In this document: one piece after another, positions 9,701-16,891 of the stretch
Layout: each line of letters starts with the position of its first letter
Numbering within the stretch: position 1 is the stretch's first letter
NCBI GenBank assembly: GCA_013003065.1
Contig: JABDLI010000312.1
Coordinates: 1-38,324, forward strand
Direction of reading: 5' to 3'
DNA: 38,324 nucleotides
Origin: Phycisphaerales bacterium
GTDB lineage: Bacteria; Planctomycetota; Phycisphaerae; Phycisphaerales; SM1A02
Translations under genes and position numbers: made by a program
Notes under the pieces: generated by a model
What the model saw: only the letters and a program-made list of their open reading frames with translations
Told to the model about the DNA's origin: nothing
Database searches by the model: none

Positions 9701-10719
9701 GCGACGACGTCTACACCGGCACCCCCGAGCAGGGGCCGGGCGCTGCGTTGCTGGGCGCGGTCTTCATCGATGACCGCGGCGGCAACGACCGGTACGAAGG
9801 GGCGCGGCTCGCCGCCGGCGCCGCCATGTTCGGCGCGGCGTTGCTGCTCGACCGGGGCGGCGAGGATCGGTACGTGGGCACCGAATGGTCGCTCGGCGCG
9901 GCGTGCTACGGGGCGGGGATGATCGTCGATCTCGGCGCCGGCGCTGACGTCTACCTCGGCGACTTTCTCTGCGAGGGCGTTGGGGGGCCGCGCGGCTTCG
10001 GCGCGATCATCGACCAAGCGGGCCGTGATCTCTACCGGGCGAACGGACCCACGCCGTCCGCGTACGGAACGGCGGCGGTGGCCCAGAGCTTCAGTCAAGG
10101 CGTGGGCTTCGGCTTCCGCCACTACGCCGCCGGAGGGATCGGCCTGATCAGCGATCTCGGCGGCGACGACCGGTACGAGGCCGGCGAGTTCGGGCAGGGT
10201 GGCGCGTACTACTACGGTCTGGGCATCCTCCACGATGCGGCCGGTCGCGACCTCTACTACGGCAACCGGTACGGTCAGGGCTTTGGCGTTCATCAGGCCG
10301 TCGGCATCCTCAGCGACGGCGGTGGCGACGACACCTACTGGTCGATGACGGCCGCGAGCCAGGGCGCCGCGTGGGACATCGGCGTCGGGCTTCTTCTCGA
10401 CGCGGCCGGCGATGACTCCTACCAGTGCGACGGCCTCGGGCAGGGGGGCGCCTCGATGCAGGGCATCGGGATGCTCGTCGATCTCGCCGGCGACGATCGC
10501 TACGCCGCCCGCGGCGGCGCGACCCAGGGCGGGGCCGGCGACAACTGGTATCACTACGACGAGACCGGGGCGCATTCGCTGGGGTTGCTTCTCGACCTCG
10601 GCGGGGGTGACGACCGGTACTCGCAGCCGCGGGGGAACGGCGTGACCCTTGCGACGGGGGGCGACGCCGGCCGGGGGCCCCGCCACGCTCCGTGGCACGG
10701 TCTGTTCATCGACCGCTGA
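6754..10719 (+). CDS. Giant FG-GAP/UnbV protein with Gly-Asp repeat tail
   Basis: A 1321-residue protein of unknown function, probably exported: MSVWWPLLAAILA is a short hydrophobic leader. Six FG-GAP/VCBS-type calcium-binding repeats, such as DLNCDGWPDVV and DVDGDGDLDL, lie at about 44, 95, 155, 307, 380 and 433, suggesting a beta-propeller. An ASPIC/UnbV-like domain follows (about 478-566), then a PDZ-like segment (about 583-666) and a mostly helical linker (about 667-945). Residues 956-1303 hold about twelve units of 22-45 residues with the core DxxGDDxY, then often QG and GxGLLLD. The core resembles RTX calcium repeats but the spacing is longer. The start has no Shine-Dalgarno sequence; TAGGCT ends six bases before the ATG. 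Calcium binding and a surface or adhesive role are inferred. Confidence 0.85.
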   Translation: MSVWWPLLAAILADPTVARFTDLTDAVGLEMPPETRAIARVAFTDLNCDGWPDVVLDRRLVFLNTADAASPIGRRFVAVTPTGLTTPGRGAVRVFVDLDNDGYADAVTAAFADVGRPAFADEDTGERTAWQRGRGDGTFGPPIALPVPPRPTIAVAAADLNRDGRLDLCFANSYVVYGGGYAGHPLDVLVSEGVDGWRVATLPEADIPFDAERDSGGRPAYGVLVTPGLVGDGPAILTLGYGRRWNRLWVPAENAWRDVAPETGLDGDAIRHGRYPAWLAERARTDPRFARDDERPFRANGNTFDADVGDIDGDGRLDLLITEITHGWAGESSDRTRLLVQRVRNADPGVIFRPLPDADLDRVPEGVRNWNQGDLFGALADLDHDGRLDVVLSSGDYPDDQRLRVFLAGEGTRFHDRTAALGIDHDGSQQISLADVDGDGDLDLIAGQTFRRYRPEQREGRRPRVRLLVNEAAGERGSVSLRLVGDGVRVNRDGIGAVVTARTSDGRRFVRPLLGPGGHAGKQHALRVHVGLGGATALRDVVVKWPDDGGTEQAVGDLPPGRFTVAYGRPGVTPPAIAPPPIIAAGEGYVGLVLRDLASGETVISRILPGPLDGDGLTSPRFDLARPDRFVMLDETPMDAEAFAAAIRARPPGTRVRISYQRARTRGTGIPERAECEEEVRTIDVVLASRAEWTGTIDRGRRHDVNCSLPGPPLLDPFDERNAFGAAVAEHGLGEALQRLLPVFTRWLEKGDDYHALSRVRVGFESPFRLPELTRLVTEPTTRVATAPIATALELARTNLDAAAPVTLGLSVPPQGGGTEIERRALAALQEASVRTRMALEHRVGDAAFADDCDALLRVPRERFLIGGADALRQITVVRRSMGVRFGELVAALGSLAALGDLDASDLPQNQPASPPASLAGVVEGTVLLTHHDPDLGWIVVGGPGENRYDLAHLAVVIDAGGDDHYEASDRRLGSRAVVDLAGDDVYTGTPEQGPGAALLGAVFIDDRGGNDRYEGARLAAGAAMFGAALLLDRGGEDRYVGTEWSLGAACYGAGMIVDLGAGADVYLGDFLCEGVGGPRGFGAIIDQAGRDLYRANGPTPSAYGTAAVAQSFSQGVGFGFRHYAAGGIGLISDLGGDDRYEAGEFGQGGAYYYGLGILHDAAGRDLYYGNRYGQGFGVHQAVGILSDGGGDDTYWSMTAASQGAAWDIGVGLLLDAAGDDSYQCDGLGQGGASMQGIGMLVDLAGDDRYAARGGATQGGAGDNWYHYDETGAHSLGLLLDLGGGDDRYSQPRGNGVTLATGGDAGRGPRHAPWHGLFIDR

Positions 10720-10761
10720 ACGTTGGAAGGCCGCCGGGGAATCGCCGATGAAGGAAACACG

Positions 10762-12114
10762 ATGAAGGTCAGCGAATACATCCACGTGATCGGGGAGTGG
10801 CTCAAACGCGTGGTCACGGAGCCTCGCAGCGAGCTGACGCACTGGCAGTCGGCGGCCCGGTACACCTACGACCTCGGTCAGTACGGCACCCGCCAGCTTG
10901 CTCGCGACCGCGCCCCGCAGATGGCCGCCGCGCTCTCCTTCCGGACGCTCTTCGCGTTGGTGCCGCTGCTCGTCGTCGGCACGATCCTCGTGCGCGCGTT
11001 CGGCGGGCTGACCCAGTTCCAGGCAACGTTCGAGCGGTTCCTCGAGACCATCGGCGGGCGCGCGGCCGCGGACGCCGATGCGGACGGGGCGACGCGGTCC
11101 GTCTCCAGCTGGCTGCTCGAGCTGACCCAAGAAGCGCAGAACATCAACCTCACGGCGGTGGGCTGGATCGGCGTGGCCGTGCTCGTCTACTCGACCGTGT
11201 CGCTCATGGTGACGATCGAGAGCTGTTTCAACTCGATCTGCCGGGCGCCCGAAGGACGGGGTTGGATGCGGCGGGTGCCCGTCTACTGGACCATCGTGAC
11301 CCTGGCCCCGGCGGCGATCACGCTGACGGTCTTCGTCGATCGCCGGTTCGACGAGTTCATTGTCCACTCGATCTCGTGGCGGTGGGCGTTGCAAGCGGCG
11401 CCGGTGCTGTGGAGCTTCCTCGCCACGACGCTCCTGATGTTCGTGATCTACAAGCTCTTGCCCAACACATCGGTGCGGGCGCGTCCCGCGCTCGTCGGCG
11501 CGTTCGTCGCGGCGATGCTGCTCGAGCTGGGCAAACGCATCTTCGGGGTGTACCTCGACAACGCCGTCGGCGTGAACGTGCTCTACGGGTCGCTCGGGCT
11601 CATCCCGATCTTCATGCTCTGGATGTACGTCATGTGGCTGGTCGTGCTGTTCGGACTCGAGGTTGCCGCCACGCTGCAGGTGCTGGGCGGACGACGGCCC
11701 GACGAGATGGAAGCGCGGGAGCGGGGGTTGGGCCTCGTGGATCCGGCGTCGATTCTGTCGGTGATGGAGGTCGTGGCCGAACGATTCCGCCGCTCGGCCG
11801 CCACGACCCCGGCCTTCGTCGCGGAGAAGACAGGGCTCCCCGAGCGGACGGTGCATCCGATGTTCGAACGTCTCGTCGAGGGCGGATTCCTCCACCGCCT
11901 CGACCGCGACGACGGCGGCTTCAGCCTCGCCCGGCCGCCCGAGCAGGTTCGCACCGACGAGCTCCTCGAAATCGGCTTCGCCATGGTCGACGAGGGTCGT
12001 CCCCGCGCCCGCCAGCAGTTCCTGGATCGCCTGCGTGAGGCCCAGCGAACCCTGGCGGCAGGGGCCACCCTGGCCCAACTGCTGCCGGCGCAGCCGGTTG
12101 GGGCCGAGGACTGA
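10762..12114 (+). CDS. YihY/RNase BN-like inner membrane protein
   Basis: A 450-residue member of the YihY (UPF0761) membrane protein family. The family was once named RNase BN on mistaken grounds, so no enzymatic role is claimed. The N-terminal part has AAALSFRTLFALVPLL, the typical first transmembrane signature. About five more hydrophobic segments follow, with conserved YGSLGLIPIFMLWMY near 275. The last 110 residues are soluble and look like a winged-helix domain (FVAEKTGLPERTVHPMFERL), longer than the minimal family. The ATG is preceded by AAGGA nine bases upstream, a good ribosome binding site, 42 bases after the giant repeat gene, so cotranscription is likely. Confidence 0.88.
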   Translation: MKVSEYIHVIGEWLKRVVTEPRSELTHWQSAARYTYDLGQYGTRQLARDRAPQMAAALSFRTLFALVPLLVVGTILVRAFGGLTQFQATFERFLETIGGRAAADADADGATRSVSSWLLELTQEAQNINLTAVGWIGVAVLVYSTVSLMVTIESCFNSICRAPEGRGWMRRVPVYWTIVTLAPAAITLTVFVDRRFDEFIVHSISWRWALQAAPVLWSFLATTLLMFVIYKLLPNTSVRARPALVGAFVAAMLLELGKRIFGVYLDNAVGVNVLYGSLGLIPIFMLWMYVMWLVVLFGLEVAATLQVLGGRRPDEMEARERGLGLVDPASILSVMEVVAERFRRSAATTPAFVAEKTGLPERTVHPMFERLVEGGFLHRLDRDDGGFSLARPPEQVRTDELLEIGFAMVDEGRPRARQQFLDRLREAQRTLAAGATLAQLLPAQPVGAED

Positions 12115-12128
12115 TCAAGCCCACGGCG

Positions 12129-12184
12129 GCGACCGGCCGATAACACCCGGACGGGTCCGTTCGACCCGGGGTGTTCCCGGTCGC
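12129..12184. other. Long imperfect hairpin containing GGCCGATAA
   Basis: Three nested arms pair: GCGACCGG with CCGGTCGC, AACACCC with GGGTGTT, and GGGTC with GACCC around a CGTTC loop, about 20 base pairs in total with two internal loops. No T-run follows, so it is not a classical intrinsic terminator. GGCCGATAA at 12135-12143 lies across the left arm. The hairpin sits between the yihY-like gene and the coiled-coil gene. Confidence 0.6.
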
Positions 12185-12210
12185 GGAGCTCGTGCCGCCC
12201 GACGGAACCG

Positions 12211-12837
12211 ATGCACGACAGCCACGGTGACAAGCCCGGGGGGCGTGTCCTGAGCGTCTCACCGGCCGACGCGGCCGAAGCCGTCGCGACGCCCGTCGAG
12301 CCCGCACGGCCGCCGGAGGTGTTCGTCACCCCGCGTGTGCTGGATCAGACCGCCTTCAACGAGCTGGCCGGGGCCCTGCGTACGCTCATCGACGAGGCCA
12401 ACCACGCGGCCAATCGGCTGACCGCGGCCACCGAGCTGGCGGCCACGCCGACCCCGGTCCAGGATCAGCTCCGTGAGAGTCTGCACCTGGGCGCCCGCAT
12501 GCTCAAGGCCATCCAGGGTCAGCTCGACCGCGCCGAGGATCTGACGGCGTTGCTCGCGGCACAGGAGGCAAGCCTTCGCGCGATGCCCGACGCGGTGCGG
12601 GCCGAGGCGACGACGACGCTCGAGGAGAGCTACGCGCGGCTCGAGGAGGCCGCCGAGGCGGCCCGGCAACGCGGAGAGGAGAAGCTCGCCCGGGTCGACG
12701 CCGGTCTGACTCCGGTCGAAGAGCGGATCGGTGAGCTGCTCGATCGGGTGGAGACGATGACGCACACGCTCGAGACCGCCGAGGTGACGGCCGCCGCGCT
12801 GGCGCGGCGGGTGGGGCGTCTCGAGGAGCGAGGCTGA
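12211..12837 (+). CDS. Hypothetical coiled-coil protein
   Basis: Not recognised. The predicted protein has 208 residues. The first 40 or so are low in complexity (Ala, Pro and Val rich). The rest is strongly helical with heptad-like Leu/Ala spacing, rich in Glu, Ala and Arg, for example LEESYARLEEAAEAARQRGEEK, typical of a coiled coil. There is no signal peptide or membrane segment. It follows the YihY-like gene by 96 bases across a large hairpin. The ATG has only a weak GGAA upstream. Coding potential is supported by the long frame with high third-position GC and by the clean end just before the REP-like elements. A structural or scaffold role is a guess. Confidence 0.65.
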   Translation: MHDSHGDKPGGRVLSVSPADAAEAVATPVEPARPPEVFVTPRVLDQTAFNELAGALRTLIDEANHAANRLTAATELAATPTPVQDQLRESLHLGARMLKAIQGQLDRAEDLTALLAAQEASLRAMPDAVRAEATTTLEESYARLEEAAEAARQRGEEKLARVDAGLTPVEERIGELLDRVETMTHTLETAEVTAAALARRVGRLEERG

Positions 12838-12853
12838 CGCGAGGCACCTCCAA

Positions 12854-12890
12854 GGTGCCACGGACAGCGAAGCGTCCGTGCCGTCAGCGT
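12854..12890 (+). repeat. REP-like palindromic element, left copy
   Basis: Contains CACGGAC and GTCCGTG arms around AGCGAAGC. The tip GCGAAGC is a heptamer known to fold into an unusually stable DNA mini-hairpin. It pairs with an inverted copy 40 bases to the right, with one mismatch over the first 31 positions. It lies in the gap between two convergent genes, the usual place for REP elements. Confidence 0.7.
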
Positions 12891-12930
12891 CCATTACGAC
12901 GGAGAGTGTGACTCGCCCGCGCGAAGTGCG

Positions 12931-12965
12931 ACGCACGGCACGGACGCTCCGCTGTCCGTGGCACC
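12931..12965 (-). repeat. REP-like palindromic element, right inverted copy
   Basis: Reverse complement of the element at 12854-12890, with GCGGAGC in place of GCGAAGC at the tip and a two-base difference near the outer end. Two inverted REP units separated by a short spacer form a BIME-like arrangement. Such elements are elsewhere mobilised by Y1 REP-associated transposases, none of which is in this window. Confidence 0.7.
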
Positions 12966-12987
12966 ATCGTGTGGCCCCCCATCCCCC

Positions 12988-13007
12988 CGCGTCCGCGTCC
13001 GTGCGTC
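12988..13007. repeat. Short hexamer array remnant (GTCCGN)
   Basis: CGCGTCCGCGTCCGTGCGTC carries about three units of the hexamer that builds the arrays at 3242-3354 and 36050-36266. It lies 12 bases downstream of the leftward DUF1570 gene's stop, the same relative position as the larger arrays. Confidence 0.6.
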
Positions 13008-13019
13008 ACCGCACGACGT

Positions 13020-14339
13020 TTACCGTCGCGTCTGGGCCAACTGCGACATCTCGAACCGACGCCACGCGCTCTCCACCCGCTTGATCGGTCCGAACGCGCG
13101 TTCGAAGACCTCGCGGTGCCGTGCGGCGCTGAGTCGTCCCGGGGGCTCCGAGCGCATCAGGTTCAGGTAGCGTTGCAGCTCGGCGCGTCGGAATCGACTC
13201 ATCCAGCTCACGAGCGCATAGCTCTGGTGGTAGAGGAGCTCGACGAGCTCGTCGTCGTTCGCGATCTCGGTCGTGGTCACGAGCGCCCCGAGCGTCAGCA
13301 TCCGCCCCTCCCTCCACAACGCATCGAACGTTGCGCGTCGGGCGGCGTGCTCATGGTCGGGTCCGAAGGCTTGGCTCGTCGAGGCGGTCTCGAACGCGGT
13401 CGCCAGACCCTCGGAGATCCACAGCGGGTACTGGACCTCGACGGTCTGCACGCCCGTGTGGAACATGAGCTGGTGGATCGCCTCGTGGACCGTCGTCGCG
13501 ATGTTCACCTCTTCGGCGAACGACTCGACGCGGACGATCTCGCGACGAACGTGGTCGCGGTAGCGGTCGTGGTGCCGCCGCAGCACGGCGGCGTGTTCGT
13601 GCTGGCCCCGATTGCGGGCCACGCTGGCCTCGCGGGCGAGCGAGACGAGATCCGCCTGCATCTGCTCGATCCGCGATCGCGCCTCCACGACGCTGGGGTT
13701 CGCGTCGCTCGCATAGAAGACGATCCGATCGTTCTGGGGCGCGTAGTAGCCGGCGATCCAGGGATCCTGGACCCCATCGTGTCGCGCGGCGAACTGCTGG
13801 TACGCGTGGCGATCCGCGAAGAGCACGCACACGAGCTTGTGAGCGAGCGGCAGCGGGCGCAGGCCGATCCGATTCGCGTACCGATGGAACTGGTGGAACG
13901 TGCGTTCGAGCCGCTCGGCCTGGGTCTGCGTCCAGCGGGGGCTCGCGTCCGAGAGGACGATGAACCGCGTCGTCTCGTAGGCGCGGAAGCGGGGCGGCAG
14001 CACCCCGCGGGTGCGGCGGAGCACATGCGAGTCGGCCCGCAGCGGTCGGTTCCGCGTCACCTGGTGAAGCGCGGCGATCACGCCGTCGTTGAGCGGATCC
14101 TCGCGAAGCACGGTGCGGTAGAGCGACTCGGCTTCCGTCCACCGGCCTGCGGCTGCCGCCCGGCGGGCGTCGGCGATCAGCTGCGGCGTCGCGACCTGAC
14201 CGAACGCCGGCGTGGCGACGGCCAACCCCAGCGTCAGCGACAGGGCGAGGTGTGGTTTCCGTTCTCGGACGCTCCGGTTGCCGTACCCAAGCGCTGCGAG
14301 GAGTCGCGCCCGAAGAGAGGTGGCGGGGGGGAGCACCAC
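13020..14339 (-). CDS. Exported DUF1570-type metallopeptidase-like protein
   Basis: A 439-residue protein of the DUF1570 type, common in planctomycetes. A basic N-terminus is followed by a hydrophobic stretch ending in ATPAFGQ (about 30-48), a Sec signal. A TPR-like helix pair follows (about 52-92). The central region has VHEAIHQLMF, an HExxH zinc motif, and about 25 residues later WISEGLATAFE, whose Glu could be the third ligand, as in gluzincins. A zinc-dependent protease acting outside the cytoplasm is therefore plausible but unproven. The start is GTG, the only start-type codon before the leader, with a TATACG box about 22 bases upstream. It converges with the coiled-coil gene across the REP-like pair. 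Confidence 0.8.
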   Translation of the reverse strand: MVLPPATSLRARLLAALGYGNRSVRERKPHLALSLTLGLAVATPAFGQVATPQLIADARRAAAAGRWTEAESLYRTVLREDPLNDGVIAALHQVTRNRPLRADSHVLRRTRGVLPPRFRAYETTRFIVLSDASPRWTQTQAERLERTFHQFHRYANRIGLRPLPLAHKLVCVLFADRHAYQQFAARHDGVQDPWIAGYYAPQNDRIVFYASDANPSVVEARSRIEQMQADLVSLAREASVARNRGQHEHAAVLRRHHDRYRDHVRREIVRVESFAEEVNIATTVHEAIHQLMFHTGVQTVEVQYPLWISEGLATAFETASTSQAFGPDHEHAARRATFDALWREGRMLTLGALVTTTEIANDDELVELLYHQSYALVSWMSRFRRAELQRYLNLMRSEPPGRLSAARHREVFERAFGPIKRVESAWRRFEMSQLAQTRR

Positions 14340-14500
14340 GAGAGATCGGAGCGGGCCCAGGCGTATATGAGCGCGCTGTGGCCGCTGGCGACGCGCGATG
14401 ACGCCGCCCGCCGGTCTGCCCGGTTTGGCGCGATCACGCGAGGGTGCGACGAACGCGGAGTCCGTTCACGTGCACCGCGACGACGGTCGATAAGCTGGGT

Positions 14501-14887
14501 ATGCCTGCACCCGCACCGTCCGATCATGCTGCTCCGACGTTCGCCGAGATCACCTGGGAGGAAGGCGTCATCAGCGTGCGTCCGATCGATCCGTTTCTCG
14601 GAGAGCGGGAGGCGGCGATCATCCAGCGGTCGGCGCGAGCGACGCTCGCCGAGCATCGCGTCCTGTGCCGAACCGTCGTGCTGGACCTGCGGCGGGTCGA
14701 GGGGATGTCCAGCATGGGCCTCGGGCTGTGCATCAGCCTGCGAAACGAGGCGCGGGAGCTGAATGCGGACACCATTGTCTACGGCCTCACGCCCGCGCTC
14801 CGCGATCAGTTCCGGCAGCTCAAGCTGCACAAGCTCTTCCGGCTGGTGCCGGCCGAGGCGGATCTCGCCCGCCACCTCGCCACCTGA
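14501..14887 (+). CDS. STAS-domain protein, anti-sigma antagonist-like
   Basis: A 128-residue single-domain protein resembling SpoIIAA/RsbV anti-sigma factor antagonists. The motif VEGMSSMGLG aligns with the usual D-S-S-G-L-G segment whose Ser is phosphorylated by a partner kinase, so the Ser is kept while the preceding Asp is not. It is followed by a helix with ISLRNEARE and a C-terminal LHKLFRLVP segment typical of the family. No kinase or sigma factor is adjacent, but a SpoIIE-type phosphatase lies at 20638-21900. The ATG is only six bases after GATAAG within GGTCGATAAG, with no Shine-Dalgarno sequence, so a leaderless message is possible. Upstream codons in the same frame look noncoding. 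Confidence 0.8.
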   Translation: MPAPAPSDHAAPTFAEITWEEGVISVRPIDPFLGEREAAIIQRSARATLAEHRVLCRTVVLDLRRVEGMSSMGLGLCISLRNEARELNADTIVYGLTPALRDQFRQLKLHKLFRLVPAEADLARHLAT

Positions 14888-14902
14888 GCCGGCGCCATCA
14901 GC

Positions 14903-14908
14903 TATCAT
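14903..14908 (+). promoter_or_regulatory. Possible -10 box and leader hairpin of nuoB
   Basis: TATCAT lies about 48 bases before the nuoB ATG. Just after it CGGGGA at 14917 and TCCCCG at 14928-14933 form a short stem in the presumed leader. The ATG has GGGAG seven bases upstream. No good -35 was found. Confidence 0.35.
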
Positions 14909-14955
14909 CCCCTCCACGGGGAGCGCTTCCCCGAGTCTCTGCACGGGAGTGACCG

Positions 14956-15525
14956 ATGGGTCTCGAAGCCGCGCTGCCGGTCGACAACATCCTCACCACG
15001 CAACTGAACCGCGTGATCAACTGGGCCCGCCGCTCCGCGGTCTGGCCGATGCCCTTCGCGACCGCGTGCTGCGGCATCGAGCTGATGGCGACCGCCAGCA
15101 GTCGCTTCGACCTCGCCCGTTTCGGCGCCGAGGTGTTCCGGTTCAGCCCGCGGCAGGCCGATCTGCTCATCGTGGCGGGGCGGGTGTCCATCAAGATGCT
15201 GCCCGTGCTGCAACGCATCTACGTCCAGATGACCGAGCCGAAGTGGGTGATCTCGATGGGCGCGTGCGCTTCGACGGGTGGTGTCTTCGACACCTACGCC
15301 GTCGTGCAGGGCATCGACCAGTTCATCCCCGTCGACGTTTACGTGCCCGGTTGCCCGCCGCGACCGGAGATGCTCATCGAAGGCGTCATGGCGATCCAAC
15401 GCATCATCGACAACGAGAACATTCCCTACGACGGCGACGGAAAACGCCTGCCGCTCGAGGTCGCCGTCACGCCGACGTACGAACCCGCCGCGCAACCCGT
15501 CGACGTGACGGTGGGCGCGAGCTAG
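14956..15525 (+). CDS. nuoB: NADH-quinone oxidoreductase subunit B
   Basis: The complex I subunit that holds iron-sulfur cluster N2, the last electron carrier before quinone. The 189 residues match the family. The N2 ligands are all visible: the tandem Cys in [11 protein letters not shown], the Cys of GACASTGG and the Cys of VPGCPPRPE. The first 25 residues show the usual [16 protein letters not shown] lead-in. No other nuo gene is nearby on either side, so this copy is outside any operon in this window. Its stop TAG overlaps, on the other strand, the TAG of the HNH gene within a single CTAG. Whether it is the only nuoB in the genome cannot be judged here. Confidence 0.95.
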   Translation: MGLEAALPVDNILTTQLNRVINWARRSAVWPMPFATACCGIELMATASSRFDLARFGAEVFRFSPRQADLLIVAGRVSIKMLPVLQRIYVQMTEPKWVISMGACASTGGVFDTYAVVQGIDQFIPVDVYVPGCPPRPEMLIEGVMAIQRIIDNENIPYDGDGKRLPLEVAVTPTYEPAAQPVDVTVGAS

Positions 15526-16151
15526 TCCTTGAGCTCGACCGTCCAGTACGCGTCGTTCAGGAACGCCTTCCAGGAAGCGTACTTGGCCGATCCCAGCCGC
15601 AGCGTGATCGCCGGGTTGCGTTTTGGACGCACCGGGCGGCGGATGAGCTGCATTCGGGCCTGTCTGGGCGTCCGGCCGCCTTTTCGCGTGTTGCACTTGA
15701 CGCACGCGCACACCAGGTTGCGCCAGGTGTGTTCGCCCCCCTGCACCCGCGGGACGACGTGGTCGATCGTCAGCTCGCGGGTGGGGAAGTGCTTGCCGCA
15801 GTACTGGCAGCGGTTCGTGTCCCGCGCGTAGATGTTGCGGCGGTTCAGCTTGACCTGCTGTCGCGGAAGACGATCGTAGGCAAGCAGCCGGATGATCTTG
15901 GGGACCGCGATGTCGACCCGCGGGGTGCGGATCCACGAGTACGCATCCGGTTCGTACGCCTTCTGCAACTCGGCGATCGACAGCCAGGAGTCGAAGTCGT
16001 AGTTCAGGTAGTGACCGTTCTCGACCGCGATGACCTCGGCCGCCTGCTTGAACAGCATGACGAACGCGCGACGAGCGCTCACCACCCGCACCGCCGTGTA
16101 CAGACGGTTGAGGACGAGGACCTTCTCGTTGAGGACGGTGGTCGGGTTCAT
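15522..16151 (-). CDS. HNH endonuclease family protein
   Basis: A 209-residue protein of the short HNH family widespread in bacteria, often beside housekeeping genes. It opens with [19 protein letters not shown]. The HNH domain has paired cysteines in CQYCGKHFP and [10 protein letters not shown], and [11 protein letters not shown] carries the catalytic His. The C-terminal tail is basic. Its cellular role is not established; DNA nicking or repair is likely by family. The start at MNPTT is chosen because GGGAG lies six bases upstream and a promoter with TACACT lies about 27 bases upstream. An ATG eight codons earlier would fall too close to that promoter. It is convergent with nuoB. Confidence 0.88.
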   Translation of the reverse strand: MNPTTVLNEKVLVLNRLYTAVRVVSARRAFVMLFKQAAEVIAVENGHYLNYDFDSWLSIAELQKAYEPDAYSWIRTPRVDIAVPKIIRLLAYDRLPRQQVKLNRRNIYARDTNRCQYCGKHFPTRELTIDHVVPRVQGGEHTWRNLVCACVKCNTRKGGRTPRQARMQLIRRPVRPKRNPAITLRLGSAKYASWKAFLNDAYWTVELKD

Positions 16152-16177
16152 CCGGGCTCCCGCGGCAGTTGCCATGC

Positions 16178-16207
16178 AGTGTAGACCCCAACCCACTGTT
16201 TCGGCAA
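16178..16207 (-). promoter_or_regulatory. Promoter of the HNH gene
   Basis: On the minus strand TTGCCG and TACACT are separated by 18 bases, a good housekeeping-type promoter 27 bases before the chosen ATG. The -35 overlaps a perfect 13-base palindrome, GGCAAGACTTGCC at 16203-16215, a possible operator. Confidence 0.55.
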
Positions 16208-16249
16208 GACTTGCCTGCGATCTGAACGCGGCGGAGAAGGAAGTCGGTT

Positions 16250-16891
16250 TCAGCCGCCTCCCGAGGCGGGCACCCGGAACCCGCGGCGGGCGGACTCGAC
16301 TTCCGATCGTGTCCTGCATCCGTCGAGGTGGTCGTTGACGAGGCCGACGGACTGCATGAACGCGTACATGGTGGTCGGCCCGACGAACGAGAAACCGTGC
16401 TTTCGCAACGCGCGGCTGAGCGCGGTGGATTCGGGAGTCTTGGCAAGCTGGCCAAGCTCGGCGACGCCGAAACGCTTCGGACGGCTCGCGGGATCGGGCT
16501 CGAATTGCCAGACGAACGACGCGAGGGAGCCGTACCGCTCGATCACCTCGATCGTCTTCCGCGCGTTGTTGATGGTCGACTCGATCTTCCCGCGGTGCCG
16601 CACGATGCCCGCGTCACCGAGCAGACGCCGCACGTCTCGATCCGTGAACGCGGCGACCCGCTCCGGCTCGAACCCGGCGAAGACCATCCGGAAGCGGGGG
16701 CGTTTGCGAAGGATCGTCAGCCAGCTCAGACCGGCCTGGAACCCCTCGAGACAGATCTTCTCGTAGAGCCGGCGATCGTCGGCGACGGGTCGTCCCCACT
16801 CCTCGTCGTGGTACCGCTGGTATTCGGCGTCGGCGCCGCACCACGCGCAGCGGGTGATCCCGGCGGCGTCGGTGGCGAGGCCGGTGCTCAT
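16250..16891 (-). CDS. tag: DNA-3-methyladenine glycosylase I
   Basis: Excises 3-methyladenine from alkylated DNA, starting base excision repair. The 213 residues fit the Tag family (about 190). The N-terminus has RCAWCG and YHDEEWG, and the C-terminus has NDHLDGC. Together these supply the Cys, His, His and Cys of the Tag zinc snap. [16 protein letters not shown] and [15 protein letters not shown] are the other family blocks. Its ATG overlaps the purH stop by one base (TGATG), so it is translated by coupling from purH. Confidence 0.94.
   Translation of the reverse strand: MSTGLATDAAGITRCAWCGADAEYQRYHDEEWGRPVADDRRLYEKICLEGFQAGLSWLTILRKRPRFRMVFAGFEPERVAAFTDRDVRRLLGDAGIVRHRGKIESTINNARKTIEVIERYGSLASFVWQFEPDPASRPKRFGVAELGQLAKTPESTALSRALRKHGFSFVGPTTMYAFMQSVGLVNDHLDGCRTRSEVESARRGFRVPASGGG

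Noticed and set aside
6655-12078. An open frame of 1807 codons on the minus strand, antisense to two genes
   Set aside because: It is the mirror of strongly coding plus-strand genes with high third-position GC, which removes stops in one antisense frame. Its translation is Arg, Asp, Glu and His rich with no domain, while the plus strand has clear families.
16152-16319. Longer HNH protein from 16319
   Set aside because: The extension is Arg/Pro rich, runs into the tag gene and lies upstream of the promoter found for the short form.
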